A stretch of DNA of 64,000 bases from Vibrio sp. 10N.286.49.B3. GTDB taxonomy: Bacteria > Pseudomonadota > Gammaproteobacteria > Enterobacterales > Vibrionaceae. The number at the start of each line of letters is the position of its first letter. Position 1 is the first letter of the stretch. The stretch is taken from positions 103,121-167,120 of the forward strand of contig NZ_MCUV01000035.1 in NCBI RefSeq assembly GCF_002873395.1. Reading direction: 5' to 3'. Below, piece by piece: positions 57,650 through 64,000 of this stretch. The translations under genes and the position numbers were made by a program. The notes below the pieces were generated by a model. The model was not told the DNA's origin. It saw only the letters and a list, made by a program, of their open reading frames with translations, and ran no database searches.

Positions 57650-58130
57650 AGTTAATACTAATCACTTCATAATATTTCTGATTAGTGCCAATCATTATTT
57701 CCACTTCATCACCGACACACTTACCGCGTAATGCCTGCCCTAGTGGTGACTGGAAGGTTAATATCGACACTCTATTTTGCATAAATTCAACAGCGATCCC
57801 ACCGGAACTTGGTCCCATAAAAAACCAATGTTCAACATCATTATTATCAATCAACTCAACCAAAGCGCTCATTGCTATTGGCTCATCATTAGAAAAGTCG
57901 CGTAAAACGAGATCATTAAAATGACGGATATCTTGCTCACAGTCTAGTACACGCTGACCTTGACCATGAGCCAAGTATGCTGCTTCTAAAGCCAAAGTAT
58001 CATACTTGTTGTCTGGAATGGTTTCGTCATCGGTTGCATCATCAATCGCCGTTTGCGTTGCCGCTAATGCAATACGGTGCTTTTCTGTTAATTTTTGCAA
58101 AATTATTTGACGTAAGTCGCTTTTATTCAC
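57648..58130 (-). CDS. GreA/GreB-family transcription factor-like protein
   Basis: A 160-residue protein built like a Gre factor: an N-terminal helical hairpin (about residues 1-75, LRQIILQKLTEKHRIALAAT to HGQGQRVLDCEQDIRHF) and a C-terminal FKBP-like domain ending FQSPLGQALRGKCVGDEVEI. The tip between the helices is acidic (DDATDDETIPDNKYD), as expected for a coiled-coil inserted in the RNA polymerase secondary channel. It is shorter in the first domain than an ordinary GreB match, so it may modulate rather than cleave. It could also be called Rnk-like. It lies divergent from recQ. Confidence 0.8.
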   Translation of the reverse strand: MNKSDLRQIILQKLTEKHRIALAATQTAIDDATDDETIPDNKYDTLALEAAYLAHGQGQRVLDCEQDIRHFNDLVLRDFSNDEPIAMSALVELIDNNDVEHWFFMGPSSGGIAVEFMQNRVSILTFQSPLGQALRGKCVGDEVEIMIGTNQKYYEVISIN

Positions 58131-58240
58131 ACGAATATACTCCCTAATTGAAAGATAAAAGGAATTAAAATTAAGGTATTATACTCAATTCACTTTGATT
58201 ATTATTACTATTCACTCAACACAATATTCTGGGGCAGAAG

Positions 58241-60154
58241 ATGGTAGAGCAAACACTAAAGCAATATTTTGGGTTTGATTCCTTAAGACATGGACAGCAC
58301 GAAGTCATTCACAACATTATTGATGGTCACTCTGCTGCTGCGATCTTCCCTACAGGGTCTGGAAAATCACTTTGCTACCAACTACCTGCATTGATGCTCC
58401 CTCACTTAACCTTAGTAATTTCGCCACTATTAGCGTTGATGAAGGATCAATTAGCCTTTTTACATGAAAAAGGAATTGCCGCTGCTTCCATTGACTCAAG
58501 CCAAGATCGCATCCAAACCCAGCAAGTGATGCAATCAGTTAGAAATGGGGACATAAAGATCCTGATGATCTCCGTTGAGCGCTTAAAAAACGAACGCTTT
58601 CGTCAATTCATTTCCCAGGTACCAATCTCATTACTCGTGGTTGATGAAGCTCACTGTATCTCTGAGTGGGGACATAATTTTCGACCCGACTATTTGAAGC
58701 TGCCACAATATAAACAAGCTCTAAATATCAAACAAGTGTTACTGCTAACGGCAACGGCGACACCTAATGTTATTAATGACATGCAGAAAAAATTTGGCAT
58801 TGAAAAACAGCATATTACGGTGACTGGCTTTTATCGCCCTAATCTTGATCTGACAATAACGCCTCATGATGAAGAAGATAAAATCGATGGGCTGATCCAT
58901 TTACTTAAAGATAATCCAGAGCTACCGACGATTGTTTACGTGACACTCCAGCATACTGCAGAACAAGTGGCTCAATTGCTGCAAGGGTTTAGTATCCCTG
59001 CAATGCCTTATCATGCCGGATTAAAAACAGAGCAAAAAGAGCAAATTCAGCATGATTTTATGTCTGGAAAAATCAATTGTATTGTCGCGACCATTGCTTT
59101 TGGTATGGGGGTAGATAAAGCCAATATTCGCCGTGTTATCCATTTTGATTTACCTAAATCGATTGAAAATTATTCACAAGAAATAGGGCGAGCAGGACGA
59201 GATGGCAATCCATCAACTTGTACACTATTAGCCAATGCAACGGGTATGAATGTTCTGGAAAACTTTGTTTATGGTGACACACCGGATAAGTCTTCTATCC
59301 AATATGTTGTTGAGCAAATTTATGCCCAAAATGAACGCTGGGAAATTATGCTCAATCGCCTATCTCGTGATTCTAATATTCGCCAATTGCCGCTCAAAAC
59401 ACTGCTGGTTTATTTAGAGCTTGAAGGAATTATTGAGCCATTATTTAGCTACTTTGCTGAATATCGATTTAAATGTATTCAAACTGAACAGCAAATTATG
59501 CAGCACTTTCAAGGTGAAAGACTCTCCTTTGTACAAGCTATCTTCCGCTGCTCTCATAAGGCGAAAACATGGTCAACATTAGACTTTGATATGCTGTGGT
59601 CTGAGCATCATGCCGATAGGCAACGCGTTATTGCTGCTATTGATTATTTTCATGAGCAAGGGTGGATTGAGCTTGAAAGCAAACAAGTGACGGATGTCTA
59701 CAACATTAACCCAAACTTGGCGCCTAAAGATGAACTGACTGAGCACCTTTATCAACTCTTTAACCAAAAAGAACTCAGTGAGATGAAGCGATTAACCTCA
59801 ATGCTGAACTTTTTTGAGAGCACCTCTTGTTTGAGCCATCAACTTGCAGACTACTTTGCTGATACTGCTGCACCAACAAGCTGCAACCACTGCTCGGTAT
59901 GCCGTGGAAAACCGGCACAGCTACCGAAAAATAGTGGCTTTGATATTAATATGGATGAACTTAATCAATGGGTGAGAAGTTTTATTGCTGCTAGCCCAGA
60001 GCCTTTGAGTGACCAAGCCATTACACGCTTTTTATGTGGTATTACAACGCCTCTATCCACCAAGTTGAAAGCCGGTAAAATAACCGGATTTGGTCAGCTA
60101 GAAGTCTTCCCATTTGAGCAAGTAAAAAGCATGGTGAAAACCGTTCGCTCTTAA
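58241..60154 (+). CDS. recQ: RecQ-family ATP-dependent DNA helicase, unusual domain layout
   Basis: A 637-residue superfamily 2 helicase. Motif 0 (FGFDSLRHGQ), Walker A AIFPTGSGKSLCYQLPA (Lys42), VVDEAHCISEWGHNFRPDY (DEAH at 135-138), LLLTATATPNV, FGMGVDKANIRRVIHFDLP and QEIGRAGRDG are all intact. The zinc cluster Cys-x16-Cys-x2-Cys-x2-Cys is present as C531, C548, C551 and C554, while in E. coli RecQ it lies near residue 380. About 170 residues of winged-helix-like sequence (LKTLLVYLELEGIIEPLFSY) sit in between. No typical HRDC domain is clear at the C-terminus. It may be a second RecQ paralogue. Confidence 0.9.
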   Translation: MVEQTLKQYFGFDSLRHGQHEVIHNIIDGHSAAAIFPTGSGKSLCYQLPALMLPHLTLVISPLLALMKDQLAFLHEKGIAAASIDSSQDRIQTQQVMQSVRNGDIKILMISVERLKNERFRQFISQVPISLLVVDEAHCISEWGHNFRPDYLKLPQYKQALNIKQVLLLTATATPNVINDMQKKFGIEKQHITVTGFYRPNLDLTITPHDEEDKIDGLIHLLKDNPELPTIVYVTLQHTAEQVAQLLQGFSIPAMPYHAGLKTEQKEQIQHDFMSGKINCIVATIAFGMGVDKANIRRVIHFDLPKSIENYSQEIGRAGRDGNPSTCTLLANATGMNVLENFVYGDTPDKSSIQYVVEQIYAQNERWEIMLNRLSRDSNIRQLPLKTLLVYLELEGIIEPLFSYFAEYRFKCIQTEQQIMQHFQGERLSFVQAIFRCSHKAKTWSTLDFDMLWSEHHADRQRVIAAIDYFHEQGWIELESKQVTDVYNINPNLAPKDELTEHLYQLFNQKELSEMKRLTSMLNFFESTSCLSHQLADYFADTAAPTSCNHCSVCRGKPAQLPKNSGFDINMDELNQWVRSFIAASPEPLSDQAITRFLCGITTPLSTKLKAGKITGFGQLEVFPFEQVKSMVKTVRS

Positions 60155-60213
60155 TGATTGATGCATCCTATATCAACGATAACTAGGCAGAGTGAGCTTT
60201 CCAGGTGGATAAA

Positions 60214-61272
60214 CTACCAATCAAAGCTCATTTGCTCTTTATCTTTTGCCTCACCATCGAGACCGACAGATAAACCAATAAGACGAATTCCGCGTCCCTT
60301 CTGTCTCAATAGTGCCTCTTGCATCAACTCATAGAAGAATGCCTCATCTAAAGCATGGATCTTGTGCTCTACTGTTGTCTGTTTGAAATCATCGAACCTT
60401 AACTTAACACCTTGCTTGATTATTTTATTCTCCGCCGATGCTTTTTGAATACGAGTGACCAGCGAAGGATATAAATGCTCAATGGCGCGATGACACTCTT
60501 GCTCAGTAAATATATCGACCTTAAAAGTGTTTTCGATACCGACGGACTTTCTAACCCGTGATGTTTCAACGTTACGCAGATCAATACCATGAGATTTTTC
60601 CCATAATGACTGACCAAATTTACCAAACTGCTTGAGTAGCAAACCTTGCTCGTAGGCTTTGATGTCTTTGCCTTTATACAAACCTAATTTATTAAGTTTT
60701 TCGAGTGTCACTTTCCCTACCCCTGGGATCTTGCCTAAGTCTAACTCCTCAACAAAGTGTTCTATTTGATCGGGAGTAATCACGCAGATACCATTGGGTT
60801 TATTGATATCAGAAGCGACTTTAGCGACAAACTTGATTGGGGCAACGCCAGCACTAGCTGTTAAGTTCAACTCCGTCTCAATCGCCTTTCTTATCTCTTG
60901 CGCAATCAAGGTAGCAGATCCATGACAGTGAATCGAGTCTGTCACATCTAAGTAAGCTTCATCTAAAGACAGTGGCTCTATAATATCGGTATAACGAGAA
61001 AATATAGCCCGTATTTGCTTAGACACGGCTTTGTATTTTTCCATATCCCCTGGAATAACGGTTAGATGTGGACATAATTTTAACGCCTGCCCTGTCGGCA
61101 TCGCAGATCGAACGCCAAACTTCCTCGCTTCATAACTGCACGTTGAAAGTACACCACGACCATATTGTGACCCACCAATCGCTAGTGGGATCCCTCGCAA
61201 AGAAGGGTTATCTCGAGCCTCAACAGCTGCGTAGTAGCAATCAAGATCGACATGGATGATTTTTTTGACCAT
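60214..61272 (-). CDS. dinB: DNA polymerase IV
   Basis: DinB is the Y-family polymerase for translesion synthesis and -1 frameshift mutagenesis. Motifs: KKIIHVDLDCYYAAVEARDNP (catalytic Asp), GGSQYGRGVLSTCSYEARKFGV, the palm EPLSDEAYLDVTD-type stretch IEPLSLDEAYLDVTDS (Asp-Glu) and the thumb helix-hairpin-helix LGKIPGVGKVTLEKL. It ends without an obvious QLVLGL clamp motif; MSFDW is the last segment. The ATG at 61272 is supported by the conserved N-terminus. A consensus LexA box lies 15-34 nt upstream. Confidence 0.96.
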   Translation of the reverse strand: MVKKIIHVDLDCYYAAVEARDNPSLRGIPLAIGGSQYGRGVLSTCSYEARKFGVRSAMPTGQALKLCPHLTVIPGDMEKYKAVSKQIRAIFSRYTDIIEPLSLDEAYLDVTDSIHCHGSATLIAQEIRKAIETELNLTASAGVAPIKFVAKVASDINKPNGICVITPDQIEHFVEELDLGKIPGVGKVTLEKLNKLGLYKGKDIKAYEQGLLLKQFGKFGQSLWEKSHGIDLRNVETSRVRKSVGIENTFKVDIFTEQECHRAIEHLYPSLVTRIQKASAENKIIKQGVKLRFDDFKQTTVEHKIHALDEAFFYELMQEALLRQKGRGIRLIGLSVGLDGEAKDKEQMSFDW

Positions 61273-61286
61273 AAACAACCAGTAAT

Positions 61287-61306
61287 TACTGTCAATGTAT
61301 ACAGTA
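61287..61306. promoter_or_regulatory. LexA box of dinB
   Basis: TACTGTCAATGTATACAGTA is a near-perfect SOS box (CTGT-N8-ACAG, flanked by TA on both sides). It lies just upstream of the dinB ATG and overlaps a TATACT -10-like element on the minus strand. Confidence 0.9.
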
Positions 61307-61333
61307 TAACTTTAATGGTTATCTCTACAAAAG

Positions 61334-61371
61334 AAAAAACAGTCATGATGAAAAATCAATGACTGTTTTTT
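61334..61371 (-). terminator. Terminator after nqrM
   Basis: AAAAAACAGTCAT pairs perfectly with ATGACTGTTTTTT around a 12-nt loop. It ends the apbE-nqrM unit before dinB. Confidence 0.9.
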
Positions 61372-61406
61372 GTGTTAATCATAATCGAACCGTTTCACGA
61401 TTGATC

Positions 61407-61661
61407 TTACATAATGCGATCTTTATCCCAAGCAGCAACTTGCTCTTCGCGGGCAGCCAGCTTCGCAACTCTTGCTTCTTCACGCGCTTCTCGTTTTTTG
61501 CGTGCATCACAAGGCTCTGGGCAGTTACATACTTTATCAATACCAACGGCGCCTAATCCACCACAGCTACCTTTAACAACTTTACGCTGCACAATGTAAC
61601 CAATCGACATTGCGCCAATAACGGCTAGAAATACCGCAAACGTTATTAAGAATGTATTCAT
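61407..61661 (-). CDS. nqrM: Na+-NQR maturation protein NqrM
   Basis: NqrM is needed to assemble the iron site between NqrD and NqrE of the sodium-pumping NADH:quinone reductase. The 84-residue protein has one N-terminal membrane span (TFLITFAVFLAVIGAMSIGY) and a Cys-rich segment (SCGGLGAVGIDKVCNCPEPC), then a charged tail (DARKKREAREEARVAKLAAR). It lies 16 nt downstream of apbE, as in vibrios. Confidence 0.95.
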   Translation of the reverse strand: MNTFLITFAVFLAVIGAMSIGYIVQRKVVKGSCGGLGAVGIDKVCNCPEPCDARKKREAREEARVAKLAAREEQVAAWDKDRIM

Positions 61662-61677
61662 AACATCATCTCTCTTA

Positions 61678-62706
61678 TCAGTTTTTCTGATTTAAATAGG
61701 GCTTAAATGCTTCTGTTGATAACTCAATAAAGCCATCGTCTGTTTTTACAATCATCAGCGTTGGAATACTATTTTGCTCAGCGACTTGCATGCCAATATC
61801 ATCACCTAATACCATTAAACCGGTCGCTAAACCGTCAGCGGTCATTGAAGACTTATCTAACACGGTCACTGAAACGACTTTATTATTAATTGGCTTACCT
61901 GTTTTTGGATCGATGATATGAGAGTAACGAATACCATCTTGCTCAAAATAGTTACGGTAATCACCCGAGGTCGCGATCGCCATATCACCAGGCTCAATGA
62001 TCTCTTGCACTGAGCGAGAGTCGACTGTCGGCTTTTCAATCGCAATACGCCAAGGGATCTCATCACGGTTTTTACCTTTCAAGCGCATCTCTCCGCCAAC
62101 TTCAACCATGAAATCTTGCAAGCCTAGTTCATTTAAATACTCAGCAATAACATCAACGCCCCAACCTTTGGCTATCGTAGAAAGATCAACATACACGTCT
62201 GATCGATCTTTCGTTAGTTCTAACCCCTTTAAGCTTAAGTGCTGAATACCAACTTTGGCTCTGCGAGCTTGTAACTCTTCATCGCTCGGAACTTTATCAG
62301 GTCGTCCTTCTGGTCCAAAGCCCCATAGGTTAACTAAAGGACCAACCGTTACATCCAGCGCCCCTAAAGTGAGACCGTTCAAACGCATCGCTTCTTTCAC
62401 TACCGTTGCTGTTTGTGGAGACAAGGTAAAGCTGCTCGCCTCTTGATGCTGGTTAAAACGGCTAAGTTCAGAGTCTGTTCTGTACGTCGACATCTGATCG
62501 TTAACTTGCTCTAATAATCGGTCAATTTCCACCTGAACAACTTGGGGAGTAGGTAGAGCATCCATCGCAATATATTTTACGTTATAGCTCGTCCCCATCG
62601 TTGGTCCACTTAAATGTACCTGCTCACGAGTTGGTGAACATGCACAAAGCAGAACAGTAACGCACAACATAACACCGATTTTTACTTTTTCAGCAAGGTT
62701 AAGCAT
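61678..62706 (-). CDS. apbE: FMN transferase ApbE
   Basis: ApbE covalently attaches FMN to threonines of NqrB and NqrC, using FAD. A lipoprotein signal precedes the lipobox (VTVLLCAC, Cys near residue 22). The flavin-binding core has GPTMGTSYNVKYIAMD, LGALDVTVGPLVNLWGFGPEG, LSTIAKGWGVDVIAEYLNE and the C-terminal TGKPINNKVVSVTVLDKSSMTADGLATGLMVLG. The ATG at 62706 is preceded by GTG. Length 342 residues. It acts at the outer face of the inner membrane on the neighbouring nqr products. Confidence 0.96.
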   Translation of the reverse strand: MLNLAEKVKIGVMLCVTVLLCACSPTREQVHLSGPTMGTSYNVKYIAMDALPTPQVVQVEIDRLLEQVNDQMSTYRTDSELSRFNQHQEASSFTLSPQTATVVKEAMRLNGLTLGALDVTVGPLVNLWGFGPEGRPDKVPSDEELQARRAKVGIQHLSLKGLELTKDRSDVYVDLSTIAKGWGVDVIAEYLNELGLQDFMVEVGGEMRLKGKNRDEIPWRIAIEKPTVDSRSVQEIIEPGDMAIATSGDYRNYFEQDGIRYSHIIDPKTGKPINNKVVSVTVLDKSSMTADGLATGLMVLGDDIGMQVAEQNSIPTLMIVKTDDGFIELSTEAFKPYLNQKN

Positions 62707-62799
62707 CACCTATAGACCCCTTAATTATAATGGCTAAATAACCTGTTGCTGGTCTCTCAACAAACTTAAAAGACGAGCAACGGGTAATCCTTAAAAACA

Positions 62800-62827
62800 A
62801 ATGGCTGACTCAAAAGAGCCAGCCATT
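62800..62827 (-). terminator. Terminator after nqrF
   Basis: On the minus strand AATGGCTGGCTC pairs with GAGTCAGCCATT around TTTT, followed by TGTTTTTAAGG. It separates the nqr operon from apbE, which then needs its own promoter or read-through. Confidence 0.8.
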
Positions 62828-62848
62828 ATTATGATAATGAATCAGTGG

Positions 62849-64000
62849 TTAACCACCAAAGTCATCAAGTAGAATATTCTCATCTTCTACACCAAGATCT
62901 TTTAGCATGCCAATAACAGCGGCATTCATCATTGGTGGACCACACATGTAGTATTCACAATCTTCAGGTGCATCATGATCTTTTAGATAGTTTTCATAAA
63001 TCACATTGTGAATAAAGCCAGTGTAACCATCCCAGTTATCTTCTGGTGAAGGATCTGACAGTGCAACATGCCAAGTGAAGTTATCATTCTCAGCTTGAAG
63101 CTTATCGAAATCTTCAATATAGAACATTTCACGCTTAGAACGTGCACCATACCAGTAAGTCATTTTACGCTTAGATTTCAAACGTAACAACTGATCAAAG
63201 ATATGAGAACGCATTGGAGCCATACCAGCACCACCACCGATAAATACCATCTCGTTATCAGTCTCTTTGGCAAAGAACTCACCAAATGGACCAGAAATAG
63301 TACAAGTGTCGCCTTCTTTTAATGACCAGATGTACGATGACATTACGCCTGGAGGCGCATCTGGAGCATTTGGCGGCGGAGTTGCGATACGCACGTTAAG
63401 CTTGATAAGACCTTCTTCTTCTGGGTATGACGCCATAGAATAAGCACGAATCGAGTGTTCTTTAACGATTGATTCATAGCGGAATAAATTAAACTTATCC
63501 CAATCACCACGATACTCTTCAGGGACATCAAAATCAGCGTACTTAATATGATGTGGTTCTGCTTCAATCTGAATGTAGCCACCCGCTCTAAATGGTACTT
63601 CTTCGCCATCAGGGATTTTAAGTACTAATTCTTTGATGAAAGTCGCTTCGTTATCATTCGAAAGAACTTCACATTCCCACTTCTTCACACCAAAGATTTC
63701 TTCTGGTAGTTCAATTTCCATGTCGGTTTTCACTGCGACCTGACAAGCAAGACGCTCGCCTTCACGCGCTTCACCTTTGGTAATGTGATCAAGCTCAGTT
63801 GGTAGAATGTCGCCACCACCCGATTTCACTTTCACACGACACTGACCACAAGAGCCACCGCCACCACATGCAGAAGAAACAAAAATACCACTACCTGCCA
63901 TTGCGCTCAGTAGTTTGTCACCTGGAGAAGTTGTAAATGCCTTCTCTGGGTCACCGTTAATTGATATAACAACGTCACCTGATGGTACTAGTTTTGATTT
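62849..64000 (-). CDS. nqrF: Na+-translocating NADH:quinone reductase subunit F, N-terminus cut by the window
   Basis: NqrF is the NADH-oxidising subunit of the sodium pump. The frame runs to the window end without an upstream stop: before the in-frame Met at 63901 it reads [20 protein letters not shown], so the real start, with its N-terminal membrane helix, lies outside. The 2Fe-2S cluster [16 protein letters not shown] plus a fourth cysteine ([20 protein letters not shown]) is followed by the FAD domain ([25 protein letters not shown]) and the NADH domain ([37 protein letters not shown]). ApbE and NqrM genes follow. Confidence 0.97.
   Translation of the reverse strand, partial: KSKLVPSGDVVISINGDPEKAFTTSPGDKLLSAMAGSGIFVSSACGGGGSCGQCRVKVKSGGGDILPTELDHITKGEAREGERLACQVAVKTDMEIELPEEIFGVKKWECEVLSNDNEATFIKELVLKIPDGEEVPFRAGGYIQIEAEPHHIKYADFDVPEEYRGDWDKFNLFRYESIVKEHSIRAYSMASYPEEEGLIKLNVRIATPPPNAPDAPPGVMSSYIWSLKEGDTCTISGPFGEFFAKETDNEMVFIGGGAGMAPMRSHIFDQLLRLKSKRKMTYWYGARSKREMFYIEDFDKLQAENDNFTWHVALSDPSPEDNWDGYTGFIHNVIYENYLKDHDAPEDCEYYMCGPPMMNAAVIGMLKDLGVEDENILLDDFGG

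Noticed and set aside
62829..62848. Fur-box-like ATTATTATGATAATGAATC
   Set aside because: It lies at the 3' end of nqrF beside the terminator, not in a promoter region.

Overview
This window is chromosomal core DNA from a gammaproteobacterium of the family Vibrionaceae. The gene content and protein sequences point to Photobacterium, Aliivibrio or Vibrio, and I cannot separate these safely by eye. The reasons are: the NqrF/ApbE/NqrM sodium-pump genes, the DUF3332, DUF3622, DUF3549 and DUF3301 proteins typical of vibrios, the crl-frsA-gpt-purine permease-pepD order, A+T-rich DNA (roughly 40% G+C), and enterobacterial-like orthologues throughout. There is no phage, IS element, CRISPR array, rRNA or tRNA gene. 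Both ends cut genes: gloB on the left and nqrF on the right.

Layout. Positions 1-3.4 kb hold the end of gloB, the lytic transglycosylase gene mltD, a Yip1-family membrane protein and an EEP-fold nuclease-like protein. From 3.5 to 25.1 kb nearly everything is on the minus strand: glnB, a cytochrome c, and the classic block read as rpsB-tsf-pyrH-frr-uppS-cdsA-dxr-rseP-bamA-skp-lpxD-fabZ-lpxA-lpxB-rnhB-dnaE-accA-tilS. It covers translation factors, undecaprenyl and phospholipid precursors, outer-membrane protein assembly, lipid A synthesis and replication. From 25.5 to 29.7 kb the plus strand carries map, glnD and yaeH. The 29.7-35.4 kb region holds truC-yqcC, DUF3549 and DUF3301 genes, a CsrB-type regulatory RNA, a small KfrA-like protein coupled to yaiI, and an AbgT-family transporter. 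From 35.7 to 38.8 kb come trmO, proS, yaeP and a DUF4250 gene. From 38.9 to 47.7 kb the minus strand carries the nrdR-ribD-ribE-ribBX-ribH-nusB-thiL-pgpA cluster and proBA. Then follow crl, frsA, gpt and an NCS2 purine permease, pepD, several lineage-specific small proteins, an NSS transporter, recQ and dinB, and the nqrF-apbE-nqrM end of the Na+-NQR locus.

Genes that act together: glnB and glnD are the signal protein and the sensor of nitrogen control; lpxA/lpxB/lpxD/fabZ supply lipid A; bamA/skp/rseP handle outer-membrane proteins and envelope stress; ribD/ribE/ribBX/ribH make riboflavin, which ApbE (as FMN) attaches to Na+-NQR. The purine permease and gpt form a salvage pair under a likely PurR operator.

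The most interesting non-coding finds are: (i) a CsrB-family RNA (minus strand, 32323-32707) with 13 AGGA motifs, a promoter and an upstream UvrY/VarA-like box; (ii) a free-standing transcription unit of about 330 nt between the purine permease and pepD. It has a promoter, a 28-codon ORF with a good Shine-Dalgarno sequence and a strong terminator, and is a candidate dual-function RNA (possibly VcdRP-like); (iii) a near-consensus TrpR operator over the promoter of the NSS transporter, which predicts tryptophan transport. Protein-level oddities include RibBX (the GTP cyclohydrolase II-like domain lacks its zinc cysteines), a RecQ with its zinc cluster displaced far downstream, and an NSS transporter lacking the usual TM1 arginine.
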